From assembly GCA_036250225.1 (NCBI GenBank), contig JAPZLL010000017.1, positions 671,330-735,329 of the forward strand: a stretch of DNA of 64,000 bases. Direction: 5' to 3'. The position numbers and the translations under genes were made by a program. The DNA comes from Cercophora sp. LCS_1 (lineage: Eukaryota > Ascomycota > Sordariomycetes > Sordariales > Lasiosphaeriaceae). The notes under the pieces were generated by a model that was given only the letters and a program-made list of their open reading frames with translations, had not been told where the DNA came from and searched no databases. Positions 10,056-19,175 of this stretch are shown here, one piece after another (within the stretch, counting starts at the first letter, position 1; every line of letters starts with the position of its first letter).

Positions 10056-11501
10056 TTCGAACGATTGGATAACGATAAATGAGTCTTGGGCTGAAGGAGT
10101 TTTTAGGTTTCAAAGTGTGATGTTCGCAAGAGGTCGCAACGAAAGGAAATGATATGAATCTGTAGCATTTTCCGAGTGACATAGACGTGATCATGGCGCT
10201 CATCGATAAAAAAAAGTAATGGTAAGGCGGCATAAACGGAGGTTAAAACGGGAGTCTTTGGTGCGGAATGTAAAAAGAAAAGTCTGCGCAGTTGGCCGCT
10301 CAATGTCAACACTTCATAGAATTTTCAGGAAAATTGTAATCATCTTGTCTGGGCCGGGTGCTCGGATGAGGTCCTTGTTTGTCTTTCATCTCAAAGACCT
10401 CCTCGGTTATCTTCTGAGTCTCCAGATATTGGGCCCGAGCTCGTTCTCGTTGTGATCCCTGATAGGGCGTTGGTCGGCATGCACATGAGCCACGAATGGT
10501 GGATGTGTTTAAGCCTATACGGTCCGGCTGACGATGAACTCCGACTGTTCAGCAAAAGCCTCACAAGTGCGCACTCCTTGGGCCCCAGGTCTCCGTGACA
10601 GCCGGGGTGACAATTCCGATACCTGTTCCAATTCTGGATTCCGACGGTGTTGCAAGCGGCAGTATCACCATCGGTGTTCAGCTCGATGGCAGGGTCCACA
10701 TTGATACCATCTTGGAAGCAACACTTGACGATGGCGGTATACGCGTAAGTCCATCGAAAGGGACTCTATCAGCATTTTAATTCCTGCCTCCGGAGCTGGT
10801 GCGAAGAGGTGTGGTGGAGGTGAAGCGTGTATGACGCCCGAGGTTGATATCTTCTTTTGTGGCTGCGCGCCGCTAGGACGAAGCCGGCGGGGACCTGGCG
10901 GATTCGGATGGGCTCTCACCATTTTGGGGTATTCTTGGGTGCAGAAAATCGGAGGGGAACACATTTTGAATGCTGAAAGTTGGAATTTAAGTCGTGTAGC
11001 CCTGGAAAGGCGATGAAACTTAGAAATGTGCAAGTCAACAAGTCAACAAGCCTTCCCGCTGGCGTTCGCAAACTGAGAACACACTCTTGCATGCCGAATG
11101 GCGACGCCGGAAAATGTGACTCTCTTTGCCGTGCTGTCTAGTCTTGTGGGGCGCCAATGTCAGGTGTTCGATATTTTCTTTCCTTGATTGGCCCGGTTAC
11201 AAGGTATATGTGCCACTATGAATGCTCATAGGCGCGTCATCTACGATTTGTTGTGGCTACACACACCTCGGCTTCGCTTACAGGCTGTTCTGGGGTAGAT
11301 TAATGAACGCGCGCTTTATTCCCACTGACCCCACGGGGAAGTTGGGTCGATTGGATGCGGCGTGCTGGGCATGTGCTTGGAATCCGACACTAACTGCCGC
11401 CTTTCCTAGGCCGTCGTGCATGCTTTATAGGACGGGAGACCCGGTAATCCAGCGACGGTTTTTCGGTTCGTCTGTCCATCTTCATCGCCACAACCGTCAA
11501 G
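10056..11501. other. Intergenic region, no supported gene
   Basis: About 1.4 kb holding only short frames, such as 10595..10780 (61 codons, low complexity), with no domain. The right end is the promoter of the AA9 gene; a TTTATAG motif near 11424 is a possible TATA element. Confidence 0.45.
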
Positions 11502-12293
11502 ATGCGCGCCGTGACCATCGCACTGTACCTGGCCGGCGTGGTCCAGGCCCATTGTGTGTCTCGACTCTTCTCTAACTTTGGGTGATTTAGCTGACGATCG
11601 GTAGACCACTTCCCGTACCTGATCACCGGCTCAGGCAAGGACACGGTTCGATGGAAACACGTGCGGCAAGTCAAGAACCCCGACAGCAACGACTTTGTGT
11701 CAGGCGGACCGACGAGCCCCGACATTCGATGCTATCAGAACGGAAAGAAGGCAGAAACAGGCACCGTCGCGGCCGGCGGCACACTCGGCATCGGCGCTAG
11801 CCAGGGCGTCTTCCACCCCGGTCCGATCCAGTTCTACATGGCCAAGGCCCCTGATGGTGTCGATATCGCCAATTGGGATGGTGCTGGTAATGTTTGGTTC
11901 AAGACTTACTCGGAGAAGCCTCCCGCTTCCAGGCTTGGCGAGACCGCGTCGTGGTCGTCTGGCAGTATGTTCCGTCACCTCCTTCGGCACTCTGTTCATT
12001 GTTTTCTAACATGCACATCTGCAGATAAGCAAGACTTTACATTTACGGTCCCCAAGAGCACACCATCGGGTGATTACTTAGTTCGCATTGAGCACATTGC
12101 ACTGCACAACACCGGCAAGCCGCAGATCTATGTCGCGTGTGGTCAGGTTAAGGTCACCAATGGCGGGAGCGGCACCCCCGGTCCTCTTGTCGCTTTTCCA
12201 GGCGTTTATGCTGCTAATGACCCCGGTGTCGTCTTTAACCTGTATGGTGGCGGTCAGTACAAGGCGCCTGGCCCGGCTGTGTGGACTGGTTGA
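11502..12293 (+). CDS. AA9 lytic polysaccharide monooxygenase
   Basis: Spliced CDS join(11502..11553,11605..11964,12025..12293), 226 residues. A 16-residue signal peptide (MRAVTIALYLAGVVQA) ends exactly before His17, so the mature protein begins with His, the first ligand of the copper histidine brace. The first intron splits codon 18 and splicing gives H-Y-H-F-P. The second ligand is the His of GVFHPGPIQFYMAKAP; the Gln and Tyr of PQIYVACGQVKV match the axial region, and RCYQNG with VACGQ can form the disulfide. There is no carbohydrate-binding module. AA9 enzymes cleave cellulose and related glycans oxidatively outside the cell, which suggests a plant-degrading lifestyle. Confidence 0.9.
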
Positions 12294-12395
12294 ACGACCG
12301 TGTGTGCGTGTGTGTGCGCGCTGGGGGTGCGACAGTACCTCTCAGGGGATCTGTAGTCTTGAATTGGAATACCGCCGTGAATAGCATCAGTTGAT

Positions 12396-12481
12396 GGGCA
12401 ATTGGTCTAGTGGTATGATTTTCGCTTTGCAGCATCTAGCTTCAGATGTGAACGGTCACCGGTTCGATCCCGGTATTGTCC
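12396..12481 (+). tRNA. tRNA-Ala (anticodon UGC) with a 15-nt intron
   Basis: Cloverleaf read by hand. Acceptor GGGCAAT (12396-12402) pairs with ATTGTCC (12475-12481) through a G3-U70 wobble, the alanine identity element. Anticodon stem TTCGC (12421-12425) pairs with GTGAA (12448-12452). The loop TT-TGC-A is interrupted after position 37 by a 15-nt intron (12432-12446). T stem ACCGG/CCGGT encloses TTCGATC. The D arm is short but formable. The anticodon TGC is at 12428-12430. The GGTTCGATCCC B-box and a T6 run just downstream support pol III transcription. Confidence 0.8.
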
Positions 12482-12483
12482 AA

Positions 12484-12489
12484 TTTTTT
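12484..12489 (+). terminator. Pol III terminator T-run
   Basis: Six T residues begin three bases after the tRNA 3' end, the usual RNA polymerase III stop signal. Confidence 0.7.
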
Positions 12490-12662
12490 GACCCGTCGAT
12501 TGCCATTTTTCGCTCGAAACTGGGCTCCTAACAGCAAATCTGACCAAAGTACCGCCGCTCAGTAGCTCTTGAAAAAAAAAAAGGCGGAATGACGTGGAAG
12601 ATTGTCCTCGTGTACACAACCCCTACCAAGGCTGTGCGATTCCCCTTTTCTGCGTCAACTCA

Positions 12663-14954
12663 TCATCTGTACGCTTTGTTCTCCACAGCTCGCTCATGCC
12701 CCGGCTTTCCAGTGTCATCAAACGCCATTTCCAGCTTCCCATCCAACACCTTGACTTGCACCCTGGACTCAAAGACCTTTACCGTGTCGATTCCCGCTCC
12801 CGTGTTCGCCAAGGCCGCCGGTGCACTAGACTGGAGCGCAATGGCCGCAACCTCGGGTGGCGATCCCCATGGCCCGGAGGACCACCCCGTCCACAGGGTC
12901 CACAGGAAATGCACGGCGACCAGAAAAACGTAAGCCCCGAGAATTGCCATGGTGACGACCTGTGTACCCCCGTCGGGCGAGTATGCGTACCCTTCCACAT
13001 GGACAAACAAGTTGAACTTGCTGAAAGCGCTGGGGTTGGATGGCTCGGTGAAGGCCTCGCCGCTGCCGCCGCCTAGGCCGCGACCTGGGGGGAGCATTTT
13101 TTCGCGGTCGAAAAGGTCATCCATCTGCAATTCGGCGCTGTAGCCTATCCTGGACATGCCGTTGGCGACGAGAGTGGCGAGGATGGATTCCACGAGCGGC
13201 TCCCAAGAGTCGTTAGGTGTGGGGCTGGTAGAATTCCATAACCCCGCGGATCTCATGATCTCTGAAACAGCGGTTGTTTCGGTGCTGGGATTAGTGGGAT
13301 TGAGGTAACGAGCCCACGCCGCGTCGACACTGACAGCTCTGTGGGTGGCGTTGAAGATGCCGTTGGTGGCGAACCCCCCTGGGCTCCCGCTCACAATTTT
13401 CGACGGCGACCACGCAGACCTGTAGATGCTGGAGCCGTAGGCGGCACTTACGCTGCAAGTGTAGAACTCACCCGGGCCGACGTTGGATTCTGGGACAGCG
13501 ACAATGCAGGCGATGGAGCTGTTGAGCTGCTTCATCAACTCGACACCATCGTACCAGATGACCGAGGGCAGTGGTTGAGATAACCGATTCTGTATCGCAC
13601 TGCTTTCGTTTACAGGCAACATGGAGCGTAAGCCGGCGCTGTCTGCGAGGCCGTCGACTCTGTCGATGCTGTCGATGAGGGGAAACTTGGCGTTGGGGAT
13701 TGGGTCCTCGACGAGCTGCCTCACGCACCGGGCAAAAACGACGGGTTGTTCAGCCTCAACCATCCAAAAGGCATTTCGACGAAATTTAAGCCTCGATGTA
13801 TCAGAGTTGAAAGCTGCTATCGACCATATACGGCCGAGCTCGGCAATGGCATCAGCTAGCGGTGAGACCTGGGTGGTTGCAGCCGTGTATGCGTTGTCCC
13901 AAATATGGGGCGCTCGTGTGATGATGTGTAAAGTTCTCAGCGAGTACCGGCTCTGGATTGGAATCTCTTTGGGCAAGTTGCCATTTATCCTCGGTCCCAG
14001 CAACGGCCAGTACGGGAAGTATAGCTCTTGAAGAGTCCTCCAGTTTCCCGCCGGGCAACTCAAATCCCCGGTGTCGTTGATGCAATCCGGGGATACTGCC
14101 GAGGCTGCGATGACAGCAGGGAATAGCTGATCATGCGTTGCGTTGATCCAGAATGGCGTGCCGCCACCGAGCCACTCGGCCAGCTGTGGACGTATCAATG
14201 TCGCCGAAGATGGTCCAACCGCGAGCCCAAGGATCGAGCAGATGATGATCATGATGATGCTGAAGACCTTTCGGCTGCTGCGTTGCCAATCTTGGAAGCA
14301 TATACCACCAAAGGCCTGTGACCAGAGGAAGCTGATGTTCGTGAACCCACTGGGAACAAAAATAGCACCAAAGGGAAGACCCTCGCCGAAAATCAGCTCT
14401 CTTCGGATGCGCGTCACAATGATGAGACCGAGGGACGCGAGCATGAATAGCTCGTGAATCTTGGCGGCGAATTGCAAGGCGGCCAGCTTCTGAAAGTCTT
14501 GATCCTGCCATCCTGCCAGCTCGCCACCGACATAGTAAGAGCTTGCGTTGAGGTAGATGAGGACGAGACATCCCGCTACCGGAATGAGGTGAATAATGCC
14601 GCGAAAAAGCGCCGTCCCTCGATTCTTGTTCATGGCGACCTTTTCTTCCTCCTCGGGTGGGTCCCATTTGCGTGCCTTTGCTATGCCGTAGTAGATGAAG
14701 GCGAGGCCGGTGTTGGAGCAAATGAACCAGAGGATTGCCTGGCAGCCGCGTCTCTTGCCCTTGTGGTCTTGAGTCGGCGACTTTTCAGGTGGGGAGGTTG
14801 ACTGCGAAAAAGCCACGACGCTCTCCTCGAAGACGGGCTTGGGTGCTTCTGCGTCACTTTGAACATCGCGTGGGCCGCGATGATGATATGATTGTTGGTG
14901 ATGGTGTCGTGGCTCGACCCTTCGGGCACCGCCGCGAGTGTTTTGACCTGCCAT
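12663..14954 (-). CDS. Large polytopic membrane protein with central ectodomain
   Basis: Single-exon frame of 763 residues starting MAGQNTRGG. After a polar N terminus (1-70) there are membrane spans: CQAILWFICSNTGLAFIYY, LFRGIIHLIPVAGCLVLIYL, FAAKIHELFMLASLGLIIV, an amphipathic region, and VFSIIMIIICSILGLAVG. A 400-residue Cys-containing, N-glycosylation-rich domain follows, then a last span (VVTMAILGAYVFLVAVHFLWTLW) and a cytoplasmic tail. This layout is common among uncharacterised fungal membrane proteins. No transporter or enzyme motif is seen. It is probably at the plasma membrane, with a sensory or cell-surface role only as a guess. The partial protein at the left window edge has the same end architecture. 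Confidence 0.75.
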   Translation of the reverse strand: MAGQNTRGGARRVEPRHHHQQSYHHRGPRDVQSDAEAPKPVFEESVVAFSQSTSPPEKSPTQDHKGKRRGCQAILWFICSNTGLAFIYYGIAKARKWDPPEEEEKVAMNKNRGTALFRGIIHLIPVAGCLVLIYLNASSYYVGGELAGWQDQDFQKLAALQFAAKIHELFMLASLGLIIVTRIRRELIFGEGLPFGAIFVPSGFTNISFLWSQAFGGICFQDWQRSSRKVFSIIMIIICSILGLAVGPSSATLIRPQLAEWLGGGTPFWINATHDQLFPAVIAASAVSPDCINDTGDLSCPAGNWRTLQELYFPYWPLLGPRINGNLPKEIPIQSRYSLRTLHIITRAPHIWDNAYTAATTQVSPLADAIAELGRIWSIAAFNSDTSRLKFRRNAFWMVEAEQPVVFARCVRQLVEDPIPNAKFPLIDSIDRVDGLADSAGLRSMLPVNESSAIQNRLSQPLPSVIWYDGVELMKQLNSSIACIVAVPESNVGPGEFYTCSVSAAYGSSIYRSAWSPSKIVSGSPGGFATNGIFNATHRAVSVDAAWARYLNPTNPSTETTAVSEIMRSAGLWNSTSPTPNDSWEPLVESILATLVANGMSRIGYSAELQMDDLFDREKMLPPGRGLGGGSGEAFTEPSNPSAFSKFNLFVHVEGYAYSPDGGTQVVTMAILGAYVFLVAVHFLWTLWTGWSSGPWGSPPEVAAIALQSSAPAALANTGAGIDTVKVFESRVQVKVLDGKLEMAFDDTGKPGHERAVENKAYR

Positions 14955-15727
14955 GGCGACTTGATCACAGAACCAAGTCCACGCAACGGAATACTAGGAC
15001 GGGGAGTGAGAAAACCGCCTCGAACTTCGGGCAAAAGCAGCTTCGTCCCCCCCCCCCCCATTTATGACAAGGCTGCACGACTACAACTTCACCCGACCTG
15101 GGACACTTGCGTCCTCCAAAAATGGACGCCGCATATGCGCCAAGTGCAGCCTCGAGATATGGATGGACAGAATTGGCGACTGTGGCCATCGATTAGGCGC
15201 CACAAACGACCAATTCCCTGACCACCTCCTCGCGGTCGCCCCCATGTCTTGGATCCCGAGCCTGACGTGAACTGTAGAAGGGAAAGTCCGTGGGAAGACC
15301 CCGTCGGGCTACAGGTCCTTCTTCCGCTGTAAGGAGTCAGAGTAAGGTATATTAAGTATCCAAGGTTACTGGCCTATAAGGGTAGACAACCGGCAAGTAC
15401 AACGCGGAACAGCGCTGTCGCTTGGTGCGATTCAAGGGCAAGTAAAAGCTCAAGCGGCCACACAACAGTCCCAATACCCCGAAAAGGTGTGGTAGCCCTA
15501 ACCCAGCGCGGTCACCTCCTGTGGCAGCTAGGGGGCTCTGCAGGAAACATGGTGGTGTGATGGGCGTTGTCTTGGCAGCCACCCATTGGGCGGTGCATTG
15601 GGGGCCCCTCAATCTTTCAACCTCAGGCAGCAGTGATCCCGCCACGCAATGCAAATCCGCAGGGAACTTTCAGTTCTGTGCGAGTGAGTGCTCGTCATCA
15701 CCATTTTCGACTCCAACACGCTCAACG
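14955..15727. other. Intergenic, divergent promoter region
   Basis: Shared 5' region of the minus-strand membrane protein and the plus-strand glycosyltransferase. It contains a C13 tract. Frames inside are short and unsupported. Confidence 0.45.
15047..15059 (+). repeat. C13 homopolymer
   Basis: Thirteen consecutive C residues in the intergenic region. It is length-unstable and prone to sequencing error. Confidence 0.9.
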
Positions 15728-17076
15728 ATGCCCAGAATGCTGTGGCGAATATCGCGTCGTCGCACATCAATCATCCAGCTCATGCTCATCGGTTTTCTCG
15801 GCTGGACAGTTCTTGAAGTCCTGCTCATACGACGCGGCCTGTTCTCGGCTGCCCAAAAGCACCGGGAGCGAGCCGTCCTTCGAGAGCCGGTGCGGGTCTT
15901 CATTGCGAGCATACACTGGAATAACGAATACATCCTTCGACACTCTTGGAATAAGGGGATCATTGATCTGGCAAGGGTCTTTGGACCAGAAAACATATTT
16001 GCGAGCGTGTATGAGAGTGGCAGTTGGGATGCCTCAAAAACGGCGCTCCGGGAACTTGACAACTCCCTACGCGACTTAGGGGTACCAAGGAAGATTCTAG
16101 TGGATCCGAAAACACACAAAGACGAGATCTCAGCACCGCCGGTCGAGCCGCAACCAGGGTGGATTAGGACGCCGCGCAACCGCATAGAGCTTCGAAGAAT
16201 ACCATACCTCGCTCGCCTGCGTAACAAATCTCTCGAACCTCTTGTGGACCTGGCCAAGAATGGAACGGTGTTTGACTACGTCCTGTTTTTAAACGATGTT
16301 GTTTTCACCGTGAGTTTCATCTTCGTGAACCTTTCTTCCTCGGGTGATTAGAGATTGAGCCACTGGCTCACTCCTTACAGGTGCAAGACATTCTGACGTT
16401 ACTCAACACAAACAATGGCGACTACGCTGCAGCGTGTTCGCTAGACTTTAGTAACCCGCCAGGCTACTACGACACATTTGCCCTCCGTGATGCCGAAGGA
16501 CATGAGCATGCTGCTCAGACTTGGCCATACCTCAGATCCTCTCGATCCCGGTCCGCAATCAAGCGCGGCGAGGCAGCACCGGTTTCTAGTTGCTGGAATG
16601 GGATGGGTGAGTCTACTATATCCCTTCGCCAAGCTTACGAATGCCTTACATGTCGAGCAGTTTTCATGCCAGCGGCGTCATTCACAGGGCCTAACGCCTT
16701 GTCGTTCAGGGGCATCGACGACAGTCTTGCCGAATCTCACTTGGAAGCTTCCGAGTGTTGCCTCATCCACGCAGATAACCCTGCTTCAAAGCAAAGAGGG
16801 GTGTTTCTCAACCCAAACGTTCGTGTTGCATATAATGAACGTGCCTATGGACAAGTCCATCCGTCTGGATTATGGCCAGGTATTACGGAGATCTGGATCG
16901 GGCTGTGGAAGAACATATTCAACAGGTGGATTACGATACTTCCGATCAAGGAATGGATGGTAAGACGGCTGCAGAGGGACTGGGAGAAACGGAACCCGGG
17001 ACGTGAGGAGAATGGTGGGTTCTGTCTGATCAATGAGATGCAGGTTCTTGTTGAGAATGGGTGGGCTCATGTTTGA
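15728..17076 (+). CDS. CAP59-family (GT69) mannosyltransferase-like protein
   Basis: Spliced CDS join(15728..16309,16381..16606,16661..17076), 407 residues. A type II membrane topology is visible: a basic N terminus followed by one anchor (IIQLMLIGFLGWTVLEVLLI), as expected for a Golgi glycosyltransferase. The CAP59/CMT1 signature follows: VFIASIHWNNEYILRHSW, FASVYESGSWDASKTALREL, YVLFLNDVVF, CSLDFSNPPGYYDTFALRD, and near the C terminus FRGIDDSLAESHLEASECC with GVFLNPNVRVAY. Family members include the Cryptococcus alpha-1,3-mannosyltransferase CMT1. The second intron (16607..16660) is 54 nt, in frame and stop-free, so its retention would add 18 residues. The acceptor glycan is unknown. Confidence 0.88.
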
Positions 17077-17503
17077 ATTTGGTAATTGAAGCAGGAATCG
17101 TAGCAATCTTTTTCCATAAAAGTTCTTTCTTCTTCTTTTTCCCTCTCTCTTTCTCTCCTTGTTTCAAGTTGTCTCAATGCTCCCTGACAGTTAGCGGCTC
17201 CGGCGGAAGGGTGACGTGGTGAATCCTAGACAATGTCTACTGTATCTGCCTGACAGAAATAAAACCTAATGTAAATGGCAATGGGGGATAGTTGCAACAG
17301 CAGAGGAAAGAAAGTGGAGAAGATACCACGCCTGTGTGCTGGCTGTCCCTCCCGACAGAGGTTCTGCGCCCGTACACTTCCACATTAGTTGCCCTTTGCT
17401 AGTCCAAATGCTCAAGTAATTAAACGTATTCCACGCGCTTCATCAACTGTCACTGTCCCGCTCCTAGCACACAGTTCTACATGCCCTGCTCACAACGCTC
17501 AAA
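17077..17503. other. Convergent 3' intergenic region
   Basis: Lies between two genes that end toward each other. It has pyrimidine-rich tracts (tctttcttcttctttttccc) and no frame of note. Confidence 0.5.
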
Positions 17504-18865
17504 TCAACTTTCAGGCGATCTAGGATGCTGCCACGCCTGGTACGTAATCCAAGTCTGATACAAACTCACAGCCAATGACAACAACCCTAGCATCACGGCG
17601 AAAACAACACCGATCAAGGTAGCCATCATCATGTACCGAGCTCCACTCTTGCGCTCGATCATGCGCTCAAACCATCCCCTAGGAGGGGGGCTCTCTAGCT
17701 CGTTGTGAAGGTCGGATAGCCTGTCTGCCAGGTAGACAAAACCGACTTTTTCCTCTCCCTGATTTCGTATAGATCTGAACTCAAAGTTGAGCACGTCTGG
17801 ATCGAAGGAGCACGATCTTACAAGAGACCGAAGCAAAACTTTTGACCGCTTGTCCGAAAGCGGAAAGAGCACGGCTTGAATAGAGTCGAGAACCTCGAGG
17901 ACTAGCTGACGAGGCAGGCTTCCACTGTTTCAAAGGTCAGCTAATATGTAGGTGCGTTTTGGGTGGTTGCGCTTACGCTGCGATGCTCGCCGAAGGATCT
18001 GAAAAGTGCGGCCCGCCCGTCTTGGTTGCACGAAGCTGCTCTTTCAGAAAAGCAGTGTGGTGAAAGATCTCAAGGATGTTTTCCTTGCGGTTGAAGCGGA
18101 GATGGTTTTGGATGTCGTCCGTGGGTCGGAATATTACACCCAGCTCCTTGAGCTTGACAGCGCGCAAATTCCATCTCATATCGGAAAACCTCTCGTTGTC
18201 GGTGTGACTGAGCACCGGATGGTTTAGGACGGGAAACACGCCCTGCACGTATTGGCTAAAGGGAACGTCGCTCCTCCAACCAGTCTTGAAACTGCCTTTT
18301 TCCACTCGATCGGACGCGTCAAGGTGAATTGGCGAGGGCTCTAGCATGAGCATCACCTTGACAATGAGAGATACAGCGCTGGCGATCTGAACAGGATCGT
18401 GCTGAGCCACCCCGGCATCACCATCGGACCGGGGGAAGGCGAGCTCGCTGAAATGGGCCCGAGTGATCTCTGGGTAGGACTTAAGTTTTGCGATTGCGCC
18501 GAAGAGCTCCTCGTGGGTTTTTCGAGCAAGATATTCATCGGGCCGATTGATGCGGTTTCTGTTTCTGCCAAGTATTTGGCTTCTTGCCTTTTATGTCGCA
18601 TCATCTTGATGTTCGAGTTGGCCGGGCTGAGAGAGGTGTGCGATGGCGATGGCGGGTTGCCCGAAGATGGTCCCCGCGCAACAATCGTGACCAAAGAGGG
18701 CAGCGGGTAGGTAGTTTCTGCAGATAGCCCGTGGGAGTGGCTTGGACTGCCCCCCTGAAATAATACCGAAAATCTCGCTGGCGGCAATTTGGCGCGTGGC
18801 GTCACTGAAAATGGGTCAGCTCGCGTGACGACCTGCTGTTGTGCAACCACACCCACGCGCGACAT
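17504..18865 (-). CDS. Conserved fungal protein with C-terminal membrane anchor, apparent frameshift
   Basis: The last two exons join cleanly: 17977..about 18545 to 17504..17924 across intron 17925..17976, giving a continuous middle and end (EELFGAIAKLKSYPEITRAH, WNLRAVKLKELGVIFRPTDD, LPRQLVLEVLDSIQAVLFPL, and the tail anchor MMMATLIGVVFAVMLGLLSL). The Pro/Ser-rich N-terminal part (MSRVGVV..., 18865 down to about 18545) is protein-like but in another frame, and no GT donor exists where the frames meet (about 18543-18560). A small indel is the simplest explanation. I recall this as a widespread, uncharacterised Pezizomycotina family with a C-terminal transmembrane helix, but no function is known. 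The copy is either mildly damaged or mis-sequenced. Confidence 0.65.
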
Positions 18866-19175
18866 CTTTGAACGTTTGTTCGTAGCCTTGCGCGATCAAT
18901 CTTAACAGAGAGCCATCTCCGGCCGCGGCTACACCTTACTGGTGGGAAACCGTGGTAAAGGAGGGATTAAATGTGTCGCATGAGCGGCAAGTCTCGGATG
19001 AGGAGGGTCTTGGGTGGGCGGCCAGCGGCTCGGCCCTGGAGATAAAAGGGGCGTGGTTGGATTGGAGAGTACGGGACCCCTTTTATCTTTCCCGCGCATC
19101 CCATAGACACCATCGAGACAAGAATTCTCAGTACCTTAGTTACCTAGGTGCTCACACATATCCAACTCCTCCAAG
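18866..19175. promoter_or_regulatory. Divergent promoter region of HET gene
   Basis: 310 bp between divergent genes. GATAAAAG at about 19040 is a possible TATA element for the HET gene, about 135 nt before its ATG. The rest shows no gene. Confidence 0.4.

Noticed and set aside
13341..14031. Plus-strand frames of 80-136 codons
   Set aside because: Antisense to the 763-residue membrane protein, with no motifs.
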